Assembly: GCA_964560425.1 (NCBI GenBank)
Contig: CAZLLE010000014.1
Coordinates: 1-57,410 of the forward strand
Source: CAZLLE01 sp964560425
GTDB taxonomy: Bacteria; Campylobacterota; Campylobacteria; Campylobacterales; QNZT01
Length of the DNA stretch: 57,410 bases
Direction: 5' to 3'
A model generated the notes under the pieces. It was not told where the DNA came from and searched no databases. It worked only from the letters and a program-made list of their open reading frames with translations. Numbering within the stretch: the first letter of the stretch is position 1; the number at the start of each line of letters is the position of its first letter. The position numbers and the translations under genes were made by a program. Shown one piece after another: positions 40,907-48,725 of the stretch.

Positions 40907-41709
40907 ATATCCCTCTTTAAAGTACTCTCTATCTTCAAGATTTGATCTACACTATCTTTTAAATCTTCTAATTTAAGCATATTAGCACCATCACTAAGAG
41001 CAATATCAGGATCAAAATGTGTTTCAAAAAAGAAACCATCTACACCAATAGCTGCTGCTGCTCTTGATAAAGGAGAGACAAACTCTCTTTTACCACTACT
41101 TTTACCTCCAGCACCGCCAGGCATCTGAACTGCATGAGTAGCATCAAAAATTACAGGAGCAAACTCTCGCATAATCATCAAACTTCGCATATCCACAACC
41201 AAATTACCGTAACCAAAACTACTACCTCTTTCAGTTAACCAAACTTTTGCTTTTTTACTATTTTCATAAGTAGCTGCACTAAATCCTCTAGTTTTCAAAA
41301 CTTTTAGCGCAGAGTATTCCATATCAATTGGATTCATAAATTGACCTTTTTTGATATTGACAACACAATCAGTTTTGGCAGCTTCCACTAGTAGATCTGT
41401 TTGGCGACACAAAAATGCAGGTATTTGTAAAACATCTACAACACTAGCAACCTCTTTTATTTGCCATATTTCATGAACATCTGTCAAAAGTTTGTATCCA
41501 AACTTCTCTTTTACTTCAGATAGCATCTTTAAACCATCACTAATACCTGGTCCTCTAAAACTCTCCAAGCTAGTTCTATTAGCTTTATCAAATGAAGCTT
41601 TAAAATAAAAATCTATCTTCTCATTATCTGCATAAGACTTTAGTCCCTCTGCAATTCTCATTAAACTACTACGACTCTCTATGACACATGGTCCAGCTAT
41701 TAAAATCAA
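40903..41709 (-). CDS. kdsA: 3-deoxy-8-phosphooctulonate synthase
   Basis: 268 residues with the KdsA landmarks GPCVIESRSS, KASFDKANRTS, GFKLLTDVHE-like YKLLTDVHE, QIPAFLCRQTDLL, KGQFMNP and FDATHAVQMPGG. It condenses arabinose 5-phosphate with phosphoenolpyruvate to give Kdo 8-phosphate for lipid A/LPS. It is in an operon 21 bp after the DUF3108-like gene. Confidence 0.96.
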   Translation of the reverse strand: MILIAGPCVIESRSSLMRIAEGLKSYADNEKIDFYFKASFDKANRTSLESFRGPGISDGLKMLSEVKEKFGYKLLTDVHEIWQIKEVASVVDVLQIPAFLCRQTDLLVEAAKTDCVVNIKKGQFMNPIDMEYSALKVLKTRGFSAATYENSKKAKVWLTERGSSFGYGNLVVDMRSLMIMREFAPVIFDATHAVQMPGGAGGKSSGKREFVSPLSRAAAAIGVDGFFFETHFDPDIALSDGANMLKLEDLKDSVDQILKIESTLKRDI

Positions 41710-41730
41710 TTTCTATTCCTCATTTTTATA

Positions 41731-42489
41731 CTACTGTGTATCAAGACTTACCAATTCACCTCTAATATCACCAAATAAAACTACATCTTTTAAGAGAGCT
41801 TTTGTACAAATACCTTGATCATTTAGATTTAAGAAGAGTTCACCTTTTTCACTAGAAAAAATCTTCTGGTTGATAACTGCAACCAAAATATTATCATCTT
41901 CTTCTAAAAGTTTTTTAATCTCTTTTAGTCTTCTACCTTTTGGCTCAAATATATCTACATGACCATCTTTTTTATTTGCACCTACAGCATATAAAACTGT
42001 AGGATTTTCAATAGCAAAATCTGAACCAAAAATGGACTTTATATTAAAAAAAAGTGTCAAAATATCATCTTGGGCATAATAGTCCAAAATTTTTCTACTC
42101 TCTTTTTGAATACCATCTCTCTCTTTTGTCTTAATAACAGTTATTTCTTTATTCTTATGATCGAAAAAATATCTTTTTATCGTATTTTTAGAACTATAAC
42201 TCTTCTTCTGTATAAATAGTAATGGCAAAAATTTACCATTTTTGATAGAACCTGTACTCTCATAAACTTCTAATCTTCCACCACTCAAAACTTTTGCAAA
42301 TCCAGTAGCTCGGGCAGTCATTTTAATTTTATATGTACCATCAATAATTTCTACACTAGCTTTTGCATCTCCAACCGTACCAAAAATTCCATATTTAACT
42401 TCATAAAGAGCATCTATACTCTTAAAATCAAAACTAAAAAGCAAATATGGAAACAATAAAAAAATTAAAAATCTTTTTTTCACTACCAA
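41731..42489 (-). CDS. Exported DUF3108-like protein, 252 aa
   Basis: A signal peptide (1-18) is followed by a beta-rich domain with the DUF3108 pattern: ALYEVKYGIFGTVGDAKASVEI, then TARATGFAKVLSGGRLEVYES, then FIQKKSYSSKNTIKRYFFDH and DILTLFFNIKS. Members are periplasmic beta-sandwich proteins of unknown function, often found near LPS genes, consistent with kdsA immediately downstream. Confidence 0.78.
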   Translation of the reverse strand: MVVKKRFLIFLLFPYLLFSFDFKSIDALYEVKYGIFGTVGDAKASVEIIDGTYKIKMTARATGFAKVLSGGRLEVYESTGSIKNGKFLPLLFIQKKSYSSKNTIKRYFFDHKNKEITVIKTKERDGIQKESRKILDYYAQDDILTLFFNIKSIFGSDFAIENPTVLYAVGANKKDGHVDIFEPKGRRLKEIKKLLEEDDNILVAVINQKIFSSEKGELFLNLNDQGICTKALLKDVVLFGDIRGELVSLDTQ

Positions 42490-42514
42490 TCCTTCTATAT
42501 AAACAATTTTAAAG

Positions 42515-42577
42515 TAAACTTAGTTAAAACTTGTTGAACTTTTATAATTACAAGTCCTCTAAACTTAACTAAGTTTA
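42515..42577. promoter_or_regulatory. Nested inverted repeats around the der promoter
   Basis: TAAACTTAGTTAA (42515-42527) and its exact reverse complement (42565-42577) flank an inner pair ACTTGT/ACAAGT (42529-42534, 42550-42555). The innermost loop contains TATAAT (42543-42548). The outer arms bracket the presumed der -10 element, as paired operator half-sites would. It lies between the divergent DUF3108-like and der genes. Confidence 0.5.
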
Positions 42578-42625
42578 AAACATGATAGAATAAACAAAAA
42601 AATTCCCCCACTAGGTAATGAATCA

Positions 42626-44020
42626 ATGAAAAAAATAGCACTATTAGGGAAACCTAATGTAGGCAAGAGTTCTCTATTTAATCGTATTGCACGAGAGAGA
42701 AATGCCATCACTTCAGAAGTAAGTGGTACAACAAGAGATATAAAAAAAGAAGAAGTTAAGATTAATAACAAAACAGCACTATTAATGGATACTGGAGGAT
42801 TAGATGACTCATCTACTCTATTTCAAACAGTTAGAGATAAATCTCTTCAAGCTGCAAAAGATTCGGATATCATACTCTTTATGGTTGATGGTAAAACATT
42901 ACCAAGTGATGAAGATAAAAAAATATTTTTTCAACTACAAAAATTAAACAAAGATATAGCTTTGGTCGTCAATAAGATTGATAGTGAAAAACAGGAGAAT
43001 GATATTGGCTGGGAGTTTACCACTATTGGAGCCAAAAATCTATTTTTCATATCTGTTTCACATAATAGTGGCACTAGAGAGTTAATTAACTGGATTGATA
43101 ATCTCTTACCAAAAGAAGAGAGTGAAGAGATTGTAACAGAAGAAGATGAAGATAATAATTTTTCTGATGAATTCACAGAAGAAGAAAATGAAACATTTCT
43201 AGAAGAGGAAGAGGAGGAGAACAAAGAGATAAAAATAGCGATTATTGGTCGTGTAAATGTAGGTAAAAGTTCTCTTTTAAATGCCCTTCTAAAAGAAGAT
43301 CGCTCTGTAGTAAGTGATGTAGCAGGAACGACAATTGACCCTGTAAATGAATCAATGGAATATAAAGATAATACTTTTACATTTGTAGACACAGCAGGTA
43401 TTAGAAAAAGAGGCAAAATCGAGGGCATTGAAAAATATGCACTCAATCGTACACAAACAATGCTTGAGGGTGCAGATATTGTACTACTTGTATTAGATGC
43501 TAGTGAGGAGTTTAATGAATTAGATGAAAGAATTGCAAACCTCATAGAAAAATTTGAGCTTGGATGTATTATTGTTTTAAATAAGTGGGATAATGCAAAA
43601 TATAGTTATGAAAAAAGCGTAGAACTAGTTCGATATAAGTTCAAATTTTTATCTTATGCTCCTATCATAACTATCTCAGCACTTTCACACAAGAGAGTAC
43701 ACAAAATAAATGACAAAATAATTGAAATATATGACAACTATAGTCGAAGAGTATCAACCTCCAAGCTAAATGAACTTATAAAATATTCAAACATGAAACA
43801 CCATCTACCATCAGATCAAGGCAAATTAGTCAAAATATATTTTGCAACACAATTCGATACAAAACCTCCTCGTATTGCACTTATCATGAATAGACCAAAA
43901 GCCCTACATTTTAGCTATAAAAGATATCTTATTAATCAATTAAGGGATAATTTTGACTTTGAGGGCAGCCCTCTTATTTTAGAAGCAAAAGCAAAAAAAT
44001 CAGAGGAGAGAAGAAGCTAA
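42626..44020 (+). CDS. der: Ribosome-associated GTPase Der (EngA)
   Basis: Two tandem GTPase domains are clear: GKPNVGKSSL, DTGG and VNKID in the first (1-165), and GRVNVGKSSL, DTAG and LNKWD in the second (about 203-370), followed by the KH-like C-terminal domain (LNELIKYSNMKHH...KIYFATQ). The linker (about 168-202) is unusually long and almost purely acidic. Der assists 50S subunit maturation. It is followed 3 bp later by aroK. Confidence 0.96.
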   Translation: MKKIALLGKPNVGKSSLFNRIARERNAITSEVSGTTRDIKKEEVKINNKTALLMDTGGLDDSSTLFQTVRDKSLQAAKDSDIILFMVDGKTLPSDEDKKIFFQLQKLNKDIALVVNKIDSEKQENDIGWEFTTIGAKNLFFISVSHNSGTRELINWIDNLLPKEESEEIVTEEDEDNNFSDEFTEEENETFLEEEEEENKEIKIAIIGRVNVGKSSLLNALLKEDRSVVSDVAGTTIDPVNESMEYKDNTFTFVDTAGIRKRGKIEGIEKYALNRTQTMLEGADIVLLVLDASEEFNELDERIANLIEKFELGCIIVLNKWDNAKYSYEKSVELVRYKFKFLSYAPIITISALSHKRVHKINDKIIEIYDNYSRRVSTSKLNELIKYSNMKHHLPSDQGKLVKIYFATQFDTKPPRIALIMNRPKALHFSYKRYLINQLRDNFDFEGSPLILEAKAKKSEERRS

Positions 44021-44023
44021 AAT

Positions 44024-44533
44024 ATGAAAAATATTATTTTAATAGGTTTTATGGGAGTAGGAAAGGGAACAGTTGCTAGAGCATTAGCAAAAGATAGCGA
44101 TCTTTTTACAATAGATACCGATGATCTCATTGAGAGCTTGGAAAATTGCAAAATCAAACAGATATTTGAAAAAGAGGGAGAAGCATACTTTCGATCACTT
44201 GAGCAAAAAACTGCATATTGGCTAGAAAAAAGTGTAAAAAACGCTATTATCTCCACAGGTGGTGGATTTTTTAAAGTTAAAAATATCAGAGATATTGGAA
44301 CTATTGTACTTCTAGATTCATCATTTGAAAAAATATTACAAAGAATCAAAGAACATCCAAACGCTACAAAAAAACTTGCAAAAAGACCACTCTTTAAATC
44401 TCCACAAAAAGCAAAAGAGATCTATCAAGAGAGAGAAAAGGCTTATAAAAAAATTGCTGACTTTATTATCAATGTAGAAGATAAAACAGAAAAAGAGGTT
44501 GTAGCCAAAATTAGAAAAAAGCTAAAGTTTTAA
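44024..44533 (+). CDS. aroK: Shikimate kinase
   Basis: 169 residues: P-loop GFMGVGKGT (the usual KS/KT pair reads KGT), shikimate-binding DTDDLIE, STGGGFF and the lid region KKLAKRPLF. It phosphorylates shikimate in aromatic amino-acid synthesis. It is 3 bp from der, hence cotranscribed, and converges on mqnE. Confidence 0.92.
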   Translation: MKNIILIGFMGVGKGTVARALAKDSDLFTIDTDDLIESLENCKIKQIFEKEGEAYFRSLEQKTAYWLEKSVKNAIISTGGGFFKVKNIRDIGTIVLLDSSFEKILQRIKEHPNATKKLAKRPLFKSPQKAKEIYQEREKAYKKIADFIINVEDKTEKEVVAKIRKKLKF

Positions 44534-44555
44534 AAGCGTGTTACCACGCTTTTAA
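44530..44555. terminator. Bidirectional terminator between aroK and mqnE
   Basis: A perfect 11-bp stem (TTAAAAGCGTG at 44530-44540 with 44545-44555) and a 4-nt loop covers the stops of both convergent genes. A/T at the base gives U-tracts in either direction. Confidence 0.72.
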
Positions 44556-45605
44556 CTCATTATATAGACTATCTCTCTCTATTGGATCAAAACCACTATT
44601 TTTAATCAGAGATACAAACTCACTCAAAGGCATACCATTTGCACTTTTTGCCCCTGCGGCAGAATTGATAGCCTCTTTTTCAATAGTACCATCAAGATCA
44701 TCTGCACCAAACTCTTGAGAGACTAATGCCAAATTAATAGTTGAAGTAACCCAGTAAGCTTTGAGATGAGGAATATTATCTAATACAATTCTACTAATTG
44801 CCATAGTTTTTAAAATCTCTTGAGAACTCAAAAAGTTATCCACTTTTAGATAATTATTTTCTCTTTGATATACAAGAGGAATAAATGTATTAAATCCACC
44901 ACTCTCATCTTGAAGCTCTCTAAGTCTTATCATATGATCTATTCGATTAGCTCTACTTTCAATATGACCAAAAAGCATTGTTGCATTTGATTTTTTACCT
45001 TTTTTATGCCAAAGCTTATGAATTTCAAGCCACTCCGAAGAGGTAACTTTACCTTTACAGATAATATCTCTAATCTCTTCATCAAAAATTTCAGCACCAC
45101 CTCCAGGCATAGAGTCAACGCCACTTTCAACCATCATATCAATAATCTCTTCATAGCTATGATTATACTCTTGTGCCAAAAAATTTATTTCAGCAGCGGT
45201 CAAAGCCTTGACATGAATAGCAGGAAAAGATTTTTTGATCTTTGAAAAAACTTCCAAATACCACTCCAAACCAGCATCAGGATTGTGAGCAGACACAATA
45301 TGTATCTCTTTTGCACCACCTTTGGAAGATTTTTCTACAATTGATAGAATCTCTTCATGAGTCATAGTATAAGGATTTGGATTTTTTCGATTTGCACTAA
45401 ATGCACAAAATTTGCAGATATCTTTACAGATATTTGTAGGATTAATATGTCTATTAATATTAAAAAACGACTTCTTACCCCACATTTTTTCTCTAATATT
45501 TTGAGCTAAAATTCCTAATGTAAAAAGATCTAACTCATATAATTTTAGAGCTTCATCAAATGAAACTCTCTCACCTATTTTAATTTTTTCAATAATTTGG
45601 TTCAT
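44541..45605 (-). CDS. mqnE: Aminofutalosine synthase (radical SAM)
   Basis: The radical-SAM motif C-x3-C-x2-C is at C60, C64 and C67 (ICKDICKFCAF), followed by the MqnE/CofH-like landmarks KEIHIVSAHNPD, ESGVDSMPGGGAEIFDE and NATMLFGHIE. At 354 residues it fits MqnE, which joins 3-[(1-carboxyvinyl)oxy]benzoate to SAM in the futalosine route to menaquinone. CofH and MqnC are similar; HNPD and GGGAE favour MqnE. It appears monocistronic. Confidence 0.9.
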   Translation of the reverse strand: MNQIIEKIKIGERVSFDEALKLYELDLFTLGILAQNIREKMWGKKSFFNINRHINPTNICKDICKFCAFSANRKNPNPYTMTHEEILSIVEKSSKGGAKEIHIVSAHNPDAGLEWYLEVFSKIKKSFPAIHVKALTAAEINFLAQEYNHSYEEIIDMMVESGVDSMPGGGAEIFDEEIRDIICKGKVTSSEWLEIHKLWHKKGKKSNATMLFGHIESRANRIDHMIRLRELQDESGGFNTFIPLVYQRENNYLKVDNFLSSQEILKTMAISRIVLDNIPHLKAYWVTSTINLALVSQEFGADDLDGTIEKEAINSAAGAKSANGMPLSEFVSLIKNSGFDPIERDSLYNELKAW

Positions 45606-45642
45606 ATATATATCTCCCGAATAAGAGAGATATTATATCTAA

Positions 45643-46791
45643 TTAATCCATTTTATAAATGAAGGCTTGTGGATTTATTCTTTTAAGTTTTTTTTGTACT
45701 TTTCTTGCACTATTTTTTGTTAAATATGGACCAACAAGGACACGATGAAGATCTCTGCCTGATGAAGCAGAAGTATGAATAAGTGTATTATTATAACCAC
45801 TATTTCTAAGTTTAGAAACTATTCCACCAGAATATCTATTTCTATATGCCTCCATTTGTACATAAAATTGACCTTGATTTGAATAAGATTGATTAACATG
45901 GGGAGTATTATTTTTAGCCCTATCCTCTTCAAAAACAACCTCTTCTAAATTTTTTGTAGATTCAAAATCATCAAAAACTACCATTTCCCTACTATTTTCA
46001 ACTAAATCTATCTTTTTAGTTTTAATAGATGCTGGTTTAACCTCTACTGTTGGAGCAACGGTCATACTCAAATCTATATTTTGTTCATCTGAATAAACTA
46101 CTTCTCTCTCATTGATCTCTTTTGGTGTAGTAGAAACATTATTAACTAGAGAGGGAACTACAATTGATGATGGTCGCTTTGAGGGAGATGGTACTGGATT
46201 TTTCTTTTTACCACTATTAAAACCAATTATCTTTTTAGAGGAGGTATTATTGCCAAACATATAACCTAGTCCACCACTAAATATAAAATCAACATCTCTT
46301 GTATCAAATTTTCCAAGAACCCTACCCTCTAATGCAAGATTTAGAGATCTAGTAATATTATATTTGAATCCCAATCCAGTTTGAGCAAATCCCTGACTAA
46401 CATCTTGTTTATAGAGTTCATCACTCAAATACTCATAACCCAAGCCAAAAAGCAAATATGGAACAACATTATACTCCTCTTCTCCATCTACAAGCATATT
46501 AACAAAAAGACGGTGCATATCTGTTTTTGTAGTAGATGATGTAGACTCTACTTCATCATATTTTGTATCAATAGCACACTCATATCCAAGTTGTAAACCA
46601 TATCTAAAAATATCACCATCATAAGCAGTAGCTCTAATACCAAAAACTGTACTATCTCTCATCTTTGAGTCTTTAGCAAAACTATTTTTTCCAACTGTTA
46701 TAGTTGATTGATAAGGTTGATATTTATTATTTATACTAGAACTAAATAGCAATGTTGAAGAGAAGGCAATAGCCAATAGAGTTTTTTTCAT
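45643..46791 (-). CDS. Outer-membrane beta-barrel protein with C-terminal SPOR domain (first of three)
   Basis: A signal peptide (1-18) and eight-strand barrel (about 25-195, with FRYGLQLGYE, YLLFGLGYEYLSDELY, FAQTGLGFKYN) are followed by a disordered Pro/Ser/Val linker. A SPOR domain ends the protein (about 305-382: FYVQMEAYRNR, VGPYLTKNSARKVQKKLKRI, AFIYKMD). SPOR binds denuded glycan at division sites, so this would tie outer membrane to septal peptidoglycan. Its ribosome-binding site lies inside a hairpin (46796-46844). Confidence 0.85.
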   Translation of the reverse strand: MKKTLLAIAFSSTLLFSSSINNKYQPYQSTITVGKNSFAKDSKMRDSTVFGIRATAYDGDIFRYGLQLGYECAIDTKYDEVESTSSTTKTDMHRLFVNMLVDGEEEYNVVPYLLFGLGYEYLSDELYKQDVSQGFAQTGLGFKYNITRSLNLALEGRVLGKFDTRDVDFIFSGGLGYMFGNNTSSKKIIGFNSGKKKNPVPSPSKRPSSIVVPSLVNNVSTTPKEINEREVVYSDEQNIDLSMTVAPTVEVKPASIKTKKIDLVENSREMVVFDDFESTKNLEEVVFEEDRAKNNTPHVNQSYSNQGQFYVQMEAYRNRYSGGIVSKLRNSGYNNTLIHTSASSGRDLHRVLVGPYLTKNSARKVQKKLKRINPQAFIYKMD

Positions 46792-46795
46792 AAAA

Positions 46796-46844
46796 TTTTC
46801 CTACTTTTTAATCGTATTATGCAATATCGACAAAAGTAGGAAAA
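46796..46844 (-). promoter_or_regulatory. 13-bp hairpin containing the ribosome-binding site of the first SPOR gene
   Basis: TTTTCCTACTTTT (46796-46808) is repeated as its exact reverse complement at 46832-46844. On the transcribed strand the 3' arm contains TAGGA, 9 nt before the ATG at 46789-46791, so the hairpin would mask the Shine-Dalgarno. It could also attenuate read-through from the upstream SPOR gene. Confidence 0.5.
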
Positions 46845-46855
46845 AGTTTAACTAT

Positions 46856-48034
46856 TTATTTTTTTCTATAAATAAAAGCATCACCTTGAATACGCTTAAT
46901 TTTAAGCAAAGATTTAGCAGCGACTGATCTACTAGAATATGGACCAACTAAAACTTTAGTAAGTCTTTTGGTTTTCTTAAGAACTACAGGGTAACCTTTA
47001 GATTTCAATTTTGCAACCATTCTATTTGGTGAACTCTTTGAGAGTGCCACTACTTGAATAAAATAACCACTTAAACTCGAAGGAGCAACTACATCTGATT
47101 GAATATTATCTTCAAAATGGATATTATCCTCTATAGCTGGAGATAAGGAAGACTTTTGCTCCTCTAAATAATCTACATCAACATATGGTGTTCCACCACC
47201 CATCATATTACAAACATTTACACTATCATCATTATCATAAACAATTTCACTACTAATTTCAACATTTGGAACTACCGCATTATTACTTACTACAGGAGAT
47301 CCTTCATCTATAATAGGATATGTTTTTGCCATTGGAATTTGAACTTCTGCGGGAGGAGGAGTAGTTACTACTATTGGAGCTGACATTTTTACAGGTACAT
47401 TTCTCTCCTCACTTTTTTTTGCTAGTTTGGCTAACTCCGCCATAGTCATAGCATGTGGTCTGCTTGGAGCTGGTCTAGAATAGGTAGATTGAGTGCCACC
47501 AAACTTGAAACCAACACCAACACCAGCTAATATATCATCATCTTCATCTTTAGTTTTATGAATCGCACGAACTTCAGTAACAATATCAATTTTATCATTT
47601 ACAGCATACCTAAGCCCACCACCAGCATCAACAAAAGGTTGAGATTCAATGCCCTCTGGCTCATATTCATGAGATATTTTTTCATAACCACCACCAGCAA
47701 AAACATATGGTGTTACCTTTGTTCCAGTTGGAATATCATATTGAGCATTAAGCGAATATCTCTGAAGATCTGTATTACCAGGGATAGATGGACTAGTTAA
47801 ATCGGTTCTTATTCCATTTTTAGAGGAAGCTTCAAATCCAATCTGTGCAGATATATTATCACTTAGATAGACATTTCCACGGGCACCATATAACACTTCA
47901 CTATCATCAAACCTAGGCTTATCATCATTATATATTTTTTTGCCAACCATTGGCGTAATTTCAAAACTAGGCCCTGCACTTACTACTGTAGAAACTACAG
48001 CAATTGCAGCAAAACTCATTACTACTCTTTTCAT
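46856..48034 (-). CDS. Outer-membrane beta-barrel protein with C-terminal SPOR domain (second of three)
   Basis: Same architecture as its neighbour: signal peptide (1-20, VVSAG), eight-strand barrel (about 22-180; SAQIGFEAS, YVFAGGGYEKISHEY, ILAGVGVGFKFGG), Pro-rich linker with VTTPPPAEV, and a SPOR domain (about 322-392; YFIQVVALSKS, VGPYSSRSVAAKSLLKI, AFIYRKK). The barrel and SPOR ends are alignable with the first copy, implying tandem duplication. It is 26 bp from the third SPOR gene. Confidence 0.85.
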   Translation of the reverse strand: MKRVVMSFAAIAVVSTVVSAGPSFEITPMVGKKIYNDDKPRFDDSEVLYGARGNVYLSDNISAQIGFEASSKNGIRTDLTSPSIPGNTDLQRYSLNAQYDIPTGTKVTPYVFAGGGYEKISHEYEPEGIESQPFVDAGGGLRYAVNDKIDIVTEVRAIHKTKDEDDDILAGVGVGFKFGGTQSTYSRPAPSRPHAMTMAELAKLAKKSEERNVPVKMSAPIVVTTPPPAEVQIPMAKTYPIIDEGSPVVSNNAVVPNVEISSEIVYDNDDSVNVCNMMGGGTPYVDVDYLEEQKSSLSPAIEDNIHFEDNIQSDVVAPSSLSGYFIQVVALSKSSPNRMVAKLKSKGYPVVLKKTKRLTKVLVGPYSSRSVAAKSLLKIKRIQGDAFIYRKK

Positions 48035-48060
48035 CTCTCCTCCTTATACTCTCTTAAAAT

Positions 48061-48603
48061 TTATTGTTGATATATAAAAGCATCTCTTTTAACTTTTTTG
48101 AGCTTTTTTAATATTTTAGTTGCTGCTTTTCTAGTTGAATAAGGCCCTACAATCAATTTTGTAATCTCACCAACATTTTGAAATTTATAATTGTTAAAAC
48201 CTTTAGACTCTAATTTAGAGATTACTGCATCTGGTGTAGATTTTGAAAAGGCTATAATTTGAACATAGTATCCATTTTCAATTAGATCCAAATTAGCAGA
48301 CCCTTGTTGAGCAACAACAGGAGATGATTCAATAGGATAGATCTCAACATCTGTTCCCTCATAATAGTATGATACATTCTCACCCTCATCTGCGAGAGCA
48401 GAATTCACCTGTACATTTTCAACTGGTACAGATTCAACAACTTCACTACTAACAGTAGAAGGTATCTCCTCAACTACAGAATTTACAACTTCTCCACCTA
48501 TTGTCATAACATCTGTATGTGCAACATCATCTATCACTCTATTATCTGCATGTAAAACACTCATTAATGCAAAAATAGTAAACAAACTCAAAACTATTTT
48601 CAT
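48061..48603 (-). CDS. Small exported SPOR-domain protein (third of three)
   Basis: 180 residues: signal peptide (1-19), a Val/Glu/Ser-rich unstructured stretch, and a SPOR domain (about 110-180; YYVQIIAFSKS, VGPYSTRKAATKILKKL, AFIYQQ). It lacks the barrel of the two downstream paralogues. It is first in the tandem array and probably starts the operon. Divergent from glnD across a 122-bp AT-rich gap. Confidence 0.85.
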   Translation of the reverse strand: MKIVLSLFTIFALMSVLHADNRVIDDVAHTDVMTIGGEVVNSVVEEIPSTVSSEVVESVPVENVQVNSALADEGENVSYYYEGTDVEIYPIESSPVVAQQGSANLDLIENGYYVQIIAFSKSTPDAVISKLESKGFNNYKFQNVGEITKLIVGPYSTRKAATKILKKLKKVKRDAFIYQQ

Positions 48604-48725
48604 ACTTTACTCCTAATGTAAATAAAAATTGACAATATTATAAGATTAGTCAAATAATAAGAGAGTAAAATAAATTAACAAATTTTTATATATAATTTAA
48701 CTTTCAACTTACAGGGATAACAGAC

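Noticed and set aside
42931..43545. Long antisense frame across der (204 codons)
   Set aside because: It is a Ser/Leu-rich mirror of the acidic, repetitive sense strand, with no ribosome-binding site or recognisable domain.
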